Positions 1-9,264 of a DNA stretch of 64,000 nucleotides are shown piece after piece (position 1 is the first letter of the stretch; each line of letters begins with the position of its first letter). This stretch comes from Xanthomonas hydrangeae. Its GTDB lineage: Bacteria > Pseudomonadota > Gammaproteobacteria > Xanthomonadales > Xanthomonadaceae. Below the pieces are notes generated by a model. That model ran no database searches and had not been told where the DNA came from. It saw nothing but the letters and a program-made list of their open reading frames with translations. A program made the position numbers and the translations under genes. The stretch spans positions 1,612,001 to 1,676,000 of the forward strand of contig LR990730.1 of NCBI GenBank assembly GCA_905142475.1, written 5' to 3'.

Positions 1-781
1 AAGCTGTGCAGGCACTCGAGCGCCACCGCATCGTCTTCGTGCAGCGCTGCATGCGTGATCGCGGCAGGCAGGCGATGGCGTGGCGGCACCGCGTGCAGTG
101 CGCACACGGCGTTGTAGAGATTGAGCAGGCCGGGGCCGGACAACACATGCTCAAGGGGCAGATAGGGCTGGCCGCGCAGCAGAATCCGCAGCAGTTGCAG
201 CTCCCTGTCGTCGGTGCTGGCCAACGCGACCTGGCCGGCTTCGGTGGCGAGCACGATCGGACGAGGCTTGGCATCGATCCACACCGCCGCGCCAAGCCCG
301 GTGCCGGGACCGACCACCAGGATCGGGCCTGCAGCCCGCGCATGCCGTGGTGTCGGCCCGCTGAGCTGCAGCACGGCGCGTTGTTGCATCTGTGGCGCGG
401 CGTAGGCGACCGCTTCGAAATCGTTGACCAGATGCACGCTGCGCACTGCAAGCGCGTGACGCACCCCCGGCTTGGCGAAATCGTCCACGGCAGGTTGTTG
501 CTGATGAAGCTGCCATCGTCCAGTGCGACACCGGCACTGGCGATCACCACCGCATCGACACCACGCACCTGCTGCAGAAAGTCGCCGAGGATCGCCTCCA
601 GACTGGCGTGCTCGCTGCCGCGATAAGTGCGGTAGTGCGACAGCTCGATCGCTGCGTTGCCCGCATACGCCACGTGGCCGACACGCACATGCGTGCCACC
701 GACATCGGCGGCGATGAAGCCGGTGGCAGCGGGGCAAGCGGGCAAGACAGCAGCGTGAGCAGAGCGCGAGGTCGCAGCCAC
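1..781 (-). pseudogene. glk: glucokinase, frameshifted and cut by the window edge
   Basis: Glucokinase phosphorylates glucose with ATP in the cytoplasm. The reading frame starts at a GTG at 781 and shows the sugar-kinase phosphate-binding motif AADVGGTHVR (about residues 24-33), then SNNLPW. From about position 470 the family sequence (HLVNDFEAVAYA, then VVGPGTGLGAAVW) continues in a different frame, so one base has been lost, or two gained, between about 440 and 490. The frame phase changes between codons at 487 (TGG) and 434 (CAT). A GC-rich stretch with a five-G run on the coding strand lies there. Beyond the shift the frame stays open to base 1 (LPLEHVLSGPGLLNLYNAV), so only one lesion is visible. 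It may be a real pseudogene or a sequencing error. Family identity is clear; the functional state is not. Confidence 0.8.
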
Positions 782-956
782 ATTCAATCCTCAAGGGTTC
801 GCCGATCGTCCGATGCCGTGGCGAGTACGGGCCTGTGTAGGAGTTGGTGACAACGATGTCAATGGATCAGTCGGGTTGGATCGATCTTGTTGACGCACTC
901 AAGCGCGAAACAGGCGGTTTTGGAGGTGTCTGTGCGGACTTCAATGCGCAAACAGG

Positions 957-990
957 ACAGGCGCTCCCCAGCTGGGGTAGCGCCTGTTTG
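957..990. terminator. strong hairpin between glk and the secreted-protein gene
   Basis: Arms ACAGGCGCT and AGCGCCTGT enclose an inner CCCCAGCTGGGG palindrome, followed by a short TTTG. It lies downstream of the minus-strand gene at 1058-1570, so it probably terminates that transcript, although the T-run is weak on either strand. Confidence 0.6.
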
Positions 991-1057
991 TCGGTGGACC
1001 GTGTTTGTAGCCGCCAGCCTGTCTGGACAAGACGGCGTTGTCGTAATTCAGCCGCGT

Positions 1058-1570
1058 TTACTTGACCCGACGCACCTTGGCAGGCGTGTTGTAGCCCTCG
1101 ATCTGCAGATACCACACGCCGACCAGGCCGGGCTTGATCTTGACCTTGGGCGCATCCTTGCGAACGCCGGCCAAGCTGGCGGCGTCGGTCTGTTCCCAGT
1201 CCTGACCATTGGCCAGGGTGTACACGCGACCCTTGGAGAAGCCCTTGAACTCGCCAACGATCGTGCTTTCGATCGGCTCTTTGCTGCCGAAATCGAAGAA
1301 GCCGCGGTTCTTGACGATCACTTCCTGGCGGCCGGCTTCCTTGGCTTGTTCGACCACCACGGCCGCTTCCTTGGCGACCTTGCCTTGCAGCCAGTCGTTG
1401 AGCGCGGCCAACTCGCTGGCATTGAGCTTGTCCAGGCCGGCTGCCTTGAACTGCTCGGCGCTCATCTGCGATTGCAGATCGCCTTGCACGGCGCGCTGCG
1501 CCAGGGCCGGGAGAGCGGTCAACGCGAAGGTCAGGCAGACCAGCAGGGGAATGCGGCGCGCGAGCGACAT
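1058..1570 (-). CDS. small secreted protein of unknown function
   Basis: A 170-residue protein starting at the ATG at 1570 (MSLARRIPLLVCLTFALTAL). This start places a classical Sec signal peptide, with predicted cleavage near ALA-QRAVQ (about residue 24), at the N-terminus; the longer upstream frame would bury it. The mature part has an alanine-rich helical segment (about residues 30-85) and a basic C-terminal half with KNRGFFDFGSKEPIESTIVG and VWYLQIEGYNTPAKVRRVK. It is probably periplasmic. I recognise it only as the kind of conserved hypothetical protein found in Xanthomonadaceae. It stands alone between glk and the pqq operon and has a hairpin terminator downstream at 957-990. Confidence 0.75.
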   Translation of the reverse strand: MSLARRIPLLVCLTFALTALPALAQRAVQGDLQSQMSAEQFKAAGLDKLNASELAALNDWLQGKVAKEAAVVVEQAKEAGRQEVIVKNRGFFDFGSKEPIESTIVGEFKGFSKGRVYTLANGQDWEQTDAASLAGVRKDAPKVKIKPGLVGVWYLQIEGYNTPAKVRRVK

Positions 1571-1741
1571 GGAGGCGATCCGGAAGACGAAGAGACCGCT
1601 AGTGTAGACGCTGGAGCGCATCGTGCAGCCTGGCCTACGGCGCGCGCTGCTGGTGTTCGCCTCCACAAGCTCCAGGCCTTTTCACGCCGCATGGAGAGGT
1701 GGCAGGCAGATGCGCAAAAAGGCCCAAGCTGCTGCTGTGAA

Positions 1742-2866
1742 TTATTCCTCGTCTACCGTCGCTACAGTCGCGCGCGCAGCGCGTTCGGGACGGCGGTAGA
1801 CAAACTCAGGTGCGGGCGCAGCGGCCTCGCGTTCGGCGGTCGCGCGCACCTCGGCATGTACCGGCGAGCGTTCGCACACGGGGTCCAGCGTGGCCGCATC
1901 GCCGGCCAGCGCCAGGGCCTGGCAACGGCAGCCGCCCCAGTCGATCTCGCGCTTGGGGCAGCCCTGGCACACCTCGGGCATCCACGCCGTGCCGCGGAAG
2001 CGCACGAACGCCTCGCCGTTGTTCCAGATGTCGGCCAGCGAGCGCTCGCGCAGATTGTCGAAGCGCATGCCCTCGATGGTTTCGGCCGCATGGCAGGGCA
2101 GCACATCGCCGCGCGGGGAGATATTGACGAAGCGCTGGCCCCAGCCGCCCATGCAGGGTTTGGGCTGGCGGGCGTAGTAATCGGGGGTGACGAAGTCGAT
2201 CGCCAGGCGGTCGCCAAGCTCGCGGCGTGCGGTTTCCACCGCAGTAATGGTGGCCATCAGTTGCTCGCGGCTGGGCATCAGCGCGGCGCGATTGCGCAGG
2301 CCCCAACCGTAGTACTGGGTGTGCGCCACTTCGATGCGCTCTGCCTGCCATTCCAGCGCCAGCGCGATCATGCCCGGCACGCGCTCGGCGTTATGACGGT
2401 GCAGCACCGCGTTGAGCGTCAGCGGCAGGCCGCGTGCACGCACGGCGGCAGCGAAGTCGCGCTTCTTCGACAAGCTGTTGCGATAGCCGGCGATGCGGTC
2501 GGCGCCGGCCGGGTCGACGTCCTGCACGCTCAACTGCACGTGTTCCAGTCCGGCAGCCTGCAATTGATCCAGCATCGGCTCGCCGCCGGCCACGCCGGAG
2601 GTGATCAGATTGCTGTACAGCCCGAGCGCGCGCGCATGCGCCACCAGCTCGGGCAGGTCCTTGCGCAGCATCGGTTCGCCACCGGAAAAATGCGCCTGCA
2701 GCACGCCCATGTCGGCGGCCTGCTGCAGCAACGAGCGCCAGCCGGCGGTGTCCATTTCCTCGCGCAGCGCTGCCAGTGCGATCGGGTTGGAGCAATACGG
2801 GCACGCCAACGGGCAGCGATGGGTCAGCTCCAGCAACACGGACAGTGGCGGCGGGGCGACGGTCAT
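1742..2866 (-). CDS. pqqE: PQQ peptide cyclase PqqE (radical SAM/SPASM)
   Basis: PqqE catalyses the first committed step of pyrroloquinoline quinone synthesis: it joins the Glu and Tyr side chains of PqqA by a carbon-carbon bond, with PqqD presenting the peptide. The protein has 374 residues. The radical SAM cluster motif CPLACPYC lies near residues 17-24, followed by the GGEPM motif (SAM binding). C-terminal SPASM cysteines are visible ([29 protein letters not shown]). The ATG at 2866 overlaps the stop of pqqD (ATGA), so the two are translationally coupled. This is the last gene of the operon. Length and motifs match the family. Confidence 0.96.
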   Translation of the reverse strand: MTVAPPPLSVLLELTHRCPLACPYCSNPIALAALREEMDTAGWRSLLQQAADMGVLQAHFSGGEPMLRKDLPELVAHARALGLYSNLITSGVAGGEPMLDQLQAAGLEHVQLSVQDVDPAGADRIAGYRNSLSKKRDFAAAVRARGLPLTLNAVLHRHNAERVPGMIALALEWQAERIEVAHTQYYGWGLRNRAALMPSREQLMATITAVETARRELGDRLAIDFVTPDYYARQPKPCMGGWGQRFVNISPRGDVLPCHAAETIEGMRFDNLRERSLADIWNNGEAFVRFRGTAWMPEVCQGCPKREIDWGGCRCQALALAGDAATLDPVCERSPVHAEVRATAEREAAAPAPEFVYRRPERAARATVATVDEE

Positions 2867-3141
2867 AGCCGCAGCAAACGCTTCTGATGCAGGGTGTTGG
2901 TGAGTTCGATCACATCGATCTCGATGTCTGCCGCGTCGGCGTCGAATTCGGCAGCCAGTTCCTGCGCGATCTGCGCCAGCGAACGCACGCCGTCGTAACG
3001 CTGCGCCACCACCCGCGCGATCTCGTCCAGCTCGACCACGCGCTCGGGCGCCAGCAGCACCCACTGGTCGCGTGCGCGGTCGTGCTGCAGGCGCACGCCC
3101 GCGCGCAGGGCTGGCTGGCTGTCGCGGGTGATGCTGCTCAC
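2863..3141 (-). CDS. pqqD: PQQ peptide chaperone PqqD
   Basis: PqqD is the small winged-helix peptide chaperone that binds PqqA and delivers it to the radical SAM enzyme PqqE. This copy has 92 residues and begins at a GTG (3141) that overlaps the pqqC stop. Typical family sequence is visible: [31 protein letters not shown] and a C-terminal helix ending [10 protein letters not shown]. It is flanked by overlapping start/stop codons on both sides, so it is tightly coupled to pqqC and pqqE. In some bacteria pqqD is fused to pqqC or pqqE; here it is free-standing. Confidence 0.95.
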   Translation of the reverse strand: MSSITRDSQPALRAGVRLQHDRARDQWVLLAPERVVELDEIARVVAQRYDGVRSLAQIAQELAAEFDADAADIEIDVIELTNTLHQKRLLRL

Positions 3142-3890
3142 GCAGCTGCTTGGCTTGCGTCGCGCTCGGGCACGAGCGCATCCGGCCACACGATGCCCGG
3201 GGTGACGTAGGCCACGTGCAAGGCATCCAGCTGCGCCCACAACACCGAACACTTGAAGTACAGCGCGGCCTTGACCAGTTCCTGCCTCTCGACGGTAGTG
3301 GCGTGCTCCTTGACGTAGTCGAGCGCAAAATCCGAATCGCGCGGCGCTTCGGTCAGGCGATGCTCGAAGTAGGCCAGCGCCTCGGGCGAGACGAACTCGT
3401 AGTGCTTGAGCATGCCAGCCACACGCCGGCCGATGATGTTGGGGGCGAACAACTCGGTCAGCGAGGAGGCGATCGCTTCGAGCAGGCTTTTTTCGCGCAC
3501 GAACTGCAGGTAGGCCTGTACCGCAAAACGGGTGCCGGGCAGCAGCGCACGGCCGGATTCCACCAGCGTGCGCTCCAGGCCGAGCGCGTCGGTCAGGTGC
3601 AGCCAGCGCGCGATGCCCCCATCGCTGGGGCTGTTGCCGTCGTGATCGAGAATGCGTTGCCGCCAGATCCGCCGCAACGCCGGGTCTTCCATGCGCGCCA
3701 GAATCGCGGCGTCCTTCAATGGAATGCAGCGCTGGTATTCGAAGCGGTTCAGCGCCCAGGCCTGGACCTGGCCGCGATCGAGCTTGCCGTGGTGCAGCAG
3801 CGCGTGGAATGGATGCTGGTCGTGGTACAGACGTGCGCCGATGGCGCGCAGGTCCGCTTCCAGCTGGTCCGGGGTGAGCAGGGCGGTCAC
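3138..3890 (-). CDS. pqqC: PqqC, final oxidase of PQQ synthesis
   Basis: PqqC is a cofactor-less oxidase that closes the ring and performs the eight-electron oxidation of AHQQ to PQQ. This protein has 250 residues, the normal size. Family signatures include [31 protein letters not shown] and [18 protein letters not shown], with conserved His, Tyr and Arg residues expected at the active site. The start is a GTG at 3890 overlapping the end of pqqB. The conserved helical bundle continues to the C-terminal [20 protein letters not shown]. It lies third in a five-gene minus-strand operon. Confidence 0.96.
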   Translation of the reverse strand: MTALLTPDQLEADLRAIGARLYHDQHPFHALLHHGKLDRGQVQAWALNRFEYQRCIPLKDAAILARMEDPALRRIWRQRILDHDGNSPSDGGIARWLHLTDALGLERTLVESGRALLPGTRFAVQAYLQFVREKSLLEAIASSLTELFAPNIIGRRVAGMLKHYEFVSPEALAYFEHRLTEAPRDSDFALDYVKEHATTVERQELVKAALYFKCSVLWAQLDALHVAYVTPGIVWPDALVPERDASQAAA

Positions 3891-4786
3891 AGGGTGATCT
3901 CCAGGCCGTCGTGGGCGACGTCCCAGCCGCTGGCACGCGCGCTGGCGTACTCCGGCGAGTGGATGTCGAGCACGGGATTGGTGGTGTTGAGATGGATGAA
4001 GAGCTTGCGCGCCACCTCCAGCGGGGCAAACGCGGCAATGCTGCCGTCGGGGCCGTCGATGCTCATGTGGCCCATGCGCTGGCCGGTCTTCCGGCTGACG
4101 CCCAGTTGCACCATCTCGTCGTCGCGCCACAGCGTGCCGTCGAAGAACACCAGTTCGGCGCCCTGCAGGCGCGCGCGCAAGGCATCGGTCATTGCCGCGC
4201 AGCCGGGAATGTAATGCACGCGGTGCTGGCCATCGTCGATGGTGAGCCCGAGTGTTTCTTCGTTGGAGCCGGCCAGATCGCCGCCGCTGCGCGATTCCAT
4301 GAACAATGGCACCTTGCCGGGCACCGAGAATGGCGTGAGCTGCAGGCCCAGCAGCGACAACGGCGTGTCGAGCGCGAATGGCTGGCGCTGCACATACTGC
4401 GGATTGACCGCATCGAAGATAGGGTTTTGCGCAAGCAGGTCGAGCACGCGACTGCTGGCATGCAGCGAGAACGCCTGGCTCTCTCGCATCGACAGCAGCC
4501 CGGCGATATGGTCGATCTCGCCGCTGGTCAGCAGCACCGCTTCGATCGGCGAATGGCGCAGACCGTGCTGCGGCCAAAGTGCAGGCGTTGCGAGAATTTG
4601 TTGACGGAAATCGGGTGAAGCGTTGATCAGCACCCAGCGTTGGCCGTCGGCGCTGACGGCGATACTGGCCTGGGTACGACGTTGGGCACCGTCTGTTTGT
4701 TGCCACGCCCGTTGACTCGCGGGGGTGTGGCAATTCCACTGCGGGTGCCCACCGCCGGCCGCCGATCCCAGAACGATGATGCGCAT
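3887..4786 (-). CDS. pqqB: PqqB, metallo-beta-lactamase-fold PQQ synthesis protein
   Basis: PqqB belongs to the metallo-beta-lactamase fold and is thought to hydroxylate the processed Glu-Tyr dipeptide during PQQ synthesis. The 299-residue protein starts MRIIVLGSAAGGGHPQWNCH, the family hallmark, and has the modified metal motif TSGEIDHIAGLL (about residues 87-98), in place of HxHxDH, and a C-terminal HLNTTNPVLD. It sits between pqqA (66 bases upstream) and pqqC (overlapping). The ATG at 4786 is preceded by TAACAGTTCTCC, a weak ribosome site; pqqB is commonly expressed below pqqA. Confidence 0.96.
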   Translation of the reverse strand: MRIIVLGSAAGGGHPQWNCHTPASQRAWQQTDGAQRRTQASIAVSADGQRWVLINASPDFRQQILATPALWPQHGLRHSPIEAVLLTSGEIDHIAGLLSMRESQAFSLHASSRVLDLLAQNPIFDAVNPQYVQRQPFALDTPLSLLGLQLTPFSVPGKVPLFMESRSGGDLAGSNEETLGLTIDDGQHRVHYIPGCAAMTDALRARLQGAELVFFDGTLWRDDEMVQLGVSRKTGQRMGHMSIDGPDGSIAAFAPLEVARKLFIHLNTTNPVLDIHSPEYASARASGWDVAHDGLEITL

Positions 4787-4852
4787 GGAGAACTGTTACC
4801 TATCTGCCGGCGACTGCCGGTCATGCATCGGGAGGAAGGGCGGCAGGTGAGC

Positions 4853-4933
4853 TCAGAATTCGCCGGAGACGTAGCAGTTGATCTCGGCGCCACAATTGAC
4901 TTCACGAACGACAGGCTTCTTCCAGGTCTTCAT
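4853..4933 (-). CDS. pqqA: PQQ precursor peptide PqqA (26 residues)
   Basis: The ribosomally made peptide from which PQQ is cut. Translation from the ATG at 4933 gives MKTWKKPVVREVNCGAEINC followed by YVSGEF and a stop at 4853-4855. The Glu and Tyr that become PQQ are recognisable as E17 and Y21 (E-x3-Y spacing). The N-terminal MxTWxKP is typical for the family. The gene is very short and lies at the head of pqqBCDE, the expected position. No pqqF peptidase gene is present here, so precursor processing must be encoded elsewhere. Confidence 0.95.
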   Translation of the reverse strand: MKTWKKPVVREVNCGAEINCYVSGEF

Positions 4934-5238
4934 CGGCTACCTCGCAGTTGGTTGGAATGACGTTGCCGCAGCACTGGGCAGCGACCACGCCAAGGGAGCA
5001 TAGGCAGCCGGTTTGGCTGAATTGTAAAGGGCATGTAAAAAGCCGTCGACGAAGCTGATTTCGTTGGCGCAACCGCGTCGGATTCCGCACAGAGGGGTTG
5101 CGAATCAAGGCGTTGGCGGGTGAACCGGGCATAAGCGCGAAGGCACCGGATTTCCGTGGCTGCGCTGCGATTGCGCGTTGTGGAGAAGGTGACGCGCACG
5201 TTACCGTAGCTGTCAGACCATTGTTGTTGCCCACGCCC
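4934..5238. promoter_or_regulatory. divergent intergenic region, pqq / relA
   Basis: About 300 bases separate pqqA (leftward) from relA (rightward), so both promoters must lie here or, for relA, further upstream in its ambiguous leader. It is relatively AT-richer near 5010-5070 (TTTGGCTGAATTGTAAAGGG, TGTAAAAAG). I see no clear sigma70 pair, terminator or operator that I can defend. Confidence 0.35.
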
Positions 5239-7410
5239 GTGTCCACCGCTGTGACCAGTTCCTCATTCGACCGCCTGCATGCCGTGCTGCAGCGTCCTGC
5301 CATTGCGTCGATCGCGCCCGCCTTGCGCGATGCATTGGCGCAGGCCTGGCAGAACGTGCCGCCAGCGCAAGCCGATGCCGTGCCGTGGGCGCTGCTTGCC
5401 GACACGCTGGATGCGCTGGCGTTGCTGGCGGCCGATGAGGCTACCTTGATCGCTGCATTGTTGTTCGATCTGCCCGCATTGCGCGGCGTGGTCGCGAGCC
5501 TGCCATGGCAACCGGCCGAACGACGTGTGGTGGTCGAAGGTTTGCTCGATGGGCTGGATGCGGCCGACCAGGTCTGGGCGCTGCATGCCGGGCGCGAGGC
5601 CGGGCGCAACAGCGAAGGCTTGCGGCGGCTGCTGCTGTCCATCATCCACGACCTGCGGGTGGTGCCGATCCTGCTGGCGCGGCAGTTGGCGCGCATGCGC
5701 GTGGCCGACCGCCTGAGCGAAGAACAACGCCGCGCGCTTGCCCAGCTCACTCGCGACATCCACGCCCCGCTGGCCAACCGGCTGGGCATCTGGCAGGTGA
5801 AGTGGGAGCTGGAAGACCTGGCGTTTCGGCATCTGGAGCCGGACACCTACCGCCGCATCGCCCGCGAGGTGGACGAAACCCGCGTGGCGCGCGAGCGCTA
5901 TCTCGAAACGGTCAAGCGCACCTTGTCGACGTCGCTGACCCAGCAGGGCCTGCGTGCGGAAGTGAGCGGGCGGCCCAAACACATCTACAGCATCTGGCGG
6001 AAGATGCAGAAAAAGCGCCTGTCGTTCGACCAGCTATACGACATCCGTGCGGTGCGGGTGATGGTCGACGACGTGGCCGCCTGTTACGCCGCCCTGGGGG
6101 CGGTGCACTCGCTGTGGGCACCGGTGCCAAGCGAGTTCGACGACTACATCGCCCGGCCCAAGGCCAACGACTATCGCTCGCTGCACACGGCAGTGCTCGG
6201 CCCGGAAGGGCGCACGATCGAAATCCAGATCCGTACCCACGAGATGCACGCGCAGGCCGAACTCGGGGTTGCGGCGCACTGGAAGTACAAGGAGGGCGGC
6301 AAGGGTGCCGAGAAGGCGTTCGACCGCAAGATCCTGTGGATGCGCCAGCTGCTGGAACAGGTGCAGGAAGGCGACCACGGCGAGCTGGCCGGTGCGCTGG
6401 ATGCCGAGCTGATCGAAGACCGCGTGTATGCGCTGACGCCCAAGGGCGAGGTCATCGATCTGCCGCAAGGCGCCACGCCGCTGGATTTCGCCTACCACGT
6501 GCACACCATGGTCGGGCATCGCTGCCGCGGCGCGCGCGTCAACGACCGCATCGTGCCGCTGACCTACCGGCTGCGCAGCGGCGACCGCGTGGAGATCATG
6601 ACCGCCAAGGAAGCCGATCCGCGCCGCGACTGGTTGCTGGCGTCCAACGGATTCCTGGCCAGCGGGCGCTCGCGCGACAAGGTGCGCGCCTGGTTCCACA
6701 AGCTCGACCGCGCGCGCAACGTGCACGCGGGCAAGGAGTTGCTGGATCGCGAGCTCAAGCGCCTTGGCCTGCAGCACTCCGATCTGAGTGTGGCGACGCG
6801 TAAATTCCACGCCGAAAACATCGACGATCTGTATATCCAGGTGGCACTGGGCGATACCGGGCCCAACCAGGTCAGCCGTGCGCTGCTGGAAGCCGAGCGC
6901 GCCGCCTCGCAGCCTGCGGTACCGGCGCCGCCACGGCCCACCGCGCGGCGCGAGGGCCTGGGCAAATCCAAGTTCACCGTGCAGGGCGTGGGCAATCTGC
7001 TGGTGCAGCTGGCGCGCTGCTGCCAGCCGGTGGCGGGCGAGCCGATCGCCGGCTATCTGACCCGTGGCCGCGGCATCACCGTGCATCGCACCGATTGCGC
7101 GGCGCTGTCGCGCCTGGCTGCCGCGCATCCGCAGCGCGTGCTGCCGGTAGAGTGGGGCCAGGCCGGCAGCGGCTACGAGGTGGATGTGCAGGTGCGCGCG
7201 GTCGACCGACGCTGGCTGCTCAAGGACATCACCAACCTGATCGCGCAGGAGGACGCGCACGTGCTGGAAATCAACAGCGACAACGTGCGCGACACCGGCC
7301 GCGCGCAACTGCGTTTGCGTTTGAAGGTCAGCGATTACGACCAGCTGTCCGGCTTGCTTGGCAAGCTGGATGCCTTGCCCGGGGTGAGCGAGGTACGGCG
7401 ACTCGGCTAG
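5239..7410 (+). CDS. relA: (p)ppGpp synthetase RelA
   Basis: RelA makes the alarmone (p)ppGpp on stalled ribosomes during the stringent response. Domains in order: a degenerate HD region without the HDxxED metal motif (AALLFDLPALRGVV replaces it), the synthetase domain with the EFDD variant (SEFDDYIARPKANDYRSLHT) that marks RelA rather than the RxKD of SpoT, a TGS domain (EDRVYALTPKGEVIDLPQGA), a Cys-rich segment (LARCCQPVAGEPIAGYL) and a C-terminal ACT domain. The frame is open from 5098, but the upstream part looks non-conserved. GTG at 5239 or 5251 gives about 719-723 residues, the usual RelA size. The exact start is uncertain. Confidence 0.93.
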   Translation: MSTAVTSSSFDRLHAVLQRPAIASIAPALRDALAQAWQNVPPAQADAVPWALLADTLDALALLAADEATLIAALLFDLPALRGVVASLPWQPAERRVVVEGLLDGLDAADQVWALHAGREAGRNSEGLRRLLLSIIHDLRVVPILLARQLARMRVADRLSEEQRRALAQLTRDIHAPLANRLGIWQVKWELEDLAFRHLEPDTYRRIAREVDETRVARERYLETVKRTLSTSLTQQGLRAEVSGRPKHIYSIWRKMQKKRLSFDQLYDIRAVRVMVDDVAACYAALGAVHSLWAPVPSEFDDYIARPKANDYRSLHTAVLGPEGRTIEIQIRTHEMHAQAELGVAAHWKYKEGGKGAEKAFDRKILWMRQLLEQVQEGDHGELAGALDAELIEDRVYALTPKGEVIDLPQGATPLDFAYHVHTMVGHRCRGARVNDRIVPLTYRLRSGDRVEIMTAKEADPRRDWLLASNGFLASGRSRDKVRAWFHKLDRARNVHAGKELLDRELKRLGLQHSDLSVATRKFHAENIDDLYIQVALGDTGPNQVSRALLEAERAASQPAVPAPPRPTARREGLGKSKFTVQGVGNLLVQLARCCQPVAGEPIAGYLTRGRGITVHRTDCAALSRLAAAHPQRVLPVEWGQAGSGYEVDVQVRAVDRRWLLKDITNLIAQEDAHVLEINSDNVRDTGRAQLRLRLKVSDYDQLSGLLGKLDALPGVSEVRRLG

Positions 7411-7484
7411 GCGTGCCGCACACCTCGCCAGCGCCAATCGATTTGAAACGGGCGGCACACCGCGAGCAAGGTGTGCTTGCCTGA

Positions 7485-7512
7485 CGAATCCCGAATCCCG
7501 AATCCCGAATCC
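7485..7512. repeat. heptamer tandem repeat CGAATCC x4
   Basis: Four perfect copies of CGAATCC between relA and the TPR gene, followed by the degenerate CGAAGCG. Such GGGATTC-type heptamers recur between genes in Xanthomonas and can vary in copy number. No regulatory role is shown by the sequence. Confidence 0.9.
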
Positions 7513-7555
7513 CGAAGCGCACATCGTCTTCGCAGCGGCCGGCTACCATAGCGGG

Positions 7556-9115
7556 GTGAACGCGTCCCCGTCAGGTCGCGCCAAGGATGGACGCCACCGC
7601 ATGCTCCCGCTTCCGCGCTGGGCCAGATCGCCCCGCCTCTGGGCGCCATTGCGCAGCCGTGTGCTATGGCGCGTGGCATTGGGGCTGTGCGCATGCCTGC
7701 TGTTGACCACGATCGTAGTACGCAAGCCGCTGGCCGATTGGCTGTGGCCGGATACGCGTATCCAGCAGTTGCTGCAACGGGGCAATGCAGCCTTGTCGCG
7801 CGGCCAACTCAGTGCAGCCGATGGCAATGGCGCGCGCGAACTGTTTGCTGCCGCGCTCGCCTTGGATAGCGACCGCAGCGAAGCCCGTGCCGGACTGGCG
7901 CGTACCGGTGCCGCCGCAGTGGTGCAGGCGCGTGCGGCAATCGCGGCCGGGGACGCCGCCGGAGCGCAACGCACACTGGCGCTGGCGACTGCGCTGGAAG
8001 TGCCGCAAGCGCAGATCGCGCCAGTCACGCTGCGCTTGCGCGCGCTGCAGGCACGTCGCGCCGGGTTGGATGCCCTGTTCGCGCAGGCCGTGGCCGCGCA
8101 GCAAGAAGGACGCCTGGATGGCACGCCGGACAGTGCATTGCCGTTGTACCAACGCATCCTGACCCTGGCGCCGGACCGCACCGATGCCCTGGAAGGGCGC
8201 GAAGATGCCCTGACCGATCTGCTGGCGCAGGCCCGCCATGCACTGTCGCGCGATGCGCTCGGCGATGCTGGGATGTTGCTGGCCGCTGCCAAGCGCTACG
8301 ACGCCGGACATGCCGATGTACCGCTGACCGAAGGCCATTACCACCGCGTGCTGGAGCAGCGCCGTCAACGTGCGGAAGGCTTGTTACGGCGTGGTCGCCT
8401 GGCGCCGGCCGCACGCGATTTCAACGCCGTGCTGGCGGCCGAGCCAGGCGACGCCGCAGCGCGTCGCGGGCTCGATCAGGTCGCGAGCGAATACGCGGCG
8501 CAGGCCAGCCGGCAGGCGGCGGATTTCCACTTCGATGCTGCACTGCAATCGCTGCAGGAGGCGCGCGCCTTGGTGCCGGGCGCTGCATCGATCGCGCAGG
8601 CAGAACAGGCGATTGCGCGCGCGCGCGATGCACAGCGCAGTCCCGAAACCGGTTTGTCGCGTGGTGCACGCGAGCGCCGTCTGCGCGCGCTGCTGCAACG
8701 GGTGACAGATGCCGAAGCGCAGCAGCAATGGATGACCCCTCCTGGCGCCAGTGCCTACGATGCGGTGCGAGCAGCGCAGGCGCTGGCACCGCGCGATCCG
8801 CGCGTGCTGCAGGCCGCTGCACGGGTGGCGCCGGCGAGCCAGCGTTGTTTCGAGGACGAGTTGCGCAACAACCGTCTGCGTGCCGCGCGCGGTTGTCTGG
8901 ATGCGTGGCAGGCACTCACACCGAACGGCGAGGCGCTGATCGGGGCGCGCCGGCGTCTGGCCCAGCGCTGGATTGCGGTGGGCAGCGAGCGCCTGGGGCA
9001 GGAGGATGCGGCGTTCGCGCGGCGCGCGCAGGACGAGGCGCGTCAGCTGGATCCGGGGCTGCCGGAATTGGTCGAGTTCACGCGCCGGGTCAAGGCGGTA
9101 GCTGAGCAGCGTTGA
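7556..9115 (+). CDS. membrane-anchored TPR-repeat protein
   Basis: Up to 519 residues from a GTG at 7556; an in-frame ATG at 7601 (MLPLPRWARSP) is an equally plausible start. A single membrane helix (WRVALGLCACLLLTTIVV, about residues 38-55) follows a basic N-terminus, so the long C-terminal part should be periplasmic. That part is alanine/arginine-rich and helical, with degenerate tetratricopeptide repeats of the type FAAALALDSDRSEARAGLAR and YQRILTLAPDRTDALEGRED (about residues 95-115 and 197-220). It is convergent with the downstream glycosyltransferase gene. I cannot assign a partner; it may be a scaffold protein of the envelope. Confidence 0.75.
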   Translation: MNASPSGRAKDGRHRMLPLPRWARSPRLWAPLRSRVLWRVALGLCACLLLTTIVVRKPLADWLWPDTRIQQLLQRGNAALSRGQLSAADGNGARELFAAALALDSDRSEARAGLARTGAAAVVQARAAIAAGDAAGAQRTLALATALEVPQAQIAPVTLRLRALQARRAGLDALFAQAVAAQQEGRLDGTPDSALPLYQRILTLAPDRTDALEGREDALTDLLAQARHALSRDALGDAGMLLAAAKRYDAGHADVPLTEGHYHRVLEQRRQRAEGLLRRGRLAPAARDFNAVLAAEPGDAAARRGLDQVASEYAAQASRQAADFHFDAALQSLQEARALVPGAASIAQAEQAIARARDAQRSPETGLSRGARERRLRALLQRVTDAEAQQQWMTPPGASAYDAVRAAQALAPRDPRVLQAAARVAPASQRCFEDELRNNRLRAARGCLDAWQALTPNGEALIGARRRLAQRWIAVGSERLGQEDAAFARRAQDEARQLDPGLPELVEFTRRVKAVAEQR

Positions 9116-9264
9116 GGTGGAGGCCGATTTTGACGGCGCTTCCTCGAGCGCGATGCCTGAGCGGCACGCAGGGAGTGGCGGTTTTGCCCCCCAACTCCCG
9201 CTATGTGCCCGGCCCACGCTGGCAGCGCGGGTGTACCAAGGCACGCACGCCAGTGGCAGGCAAC

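Noticed and set aside
887..2887. Plus-strand open frame of 666 codons over pqqE and its flank
   Set aside because: Antisense to pqqE and the secreted-protein gene; the translation has no family features.
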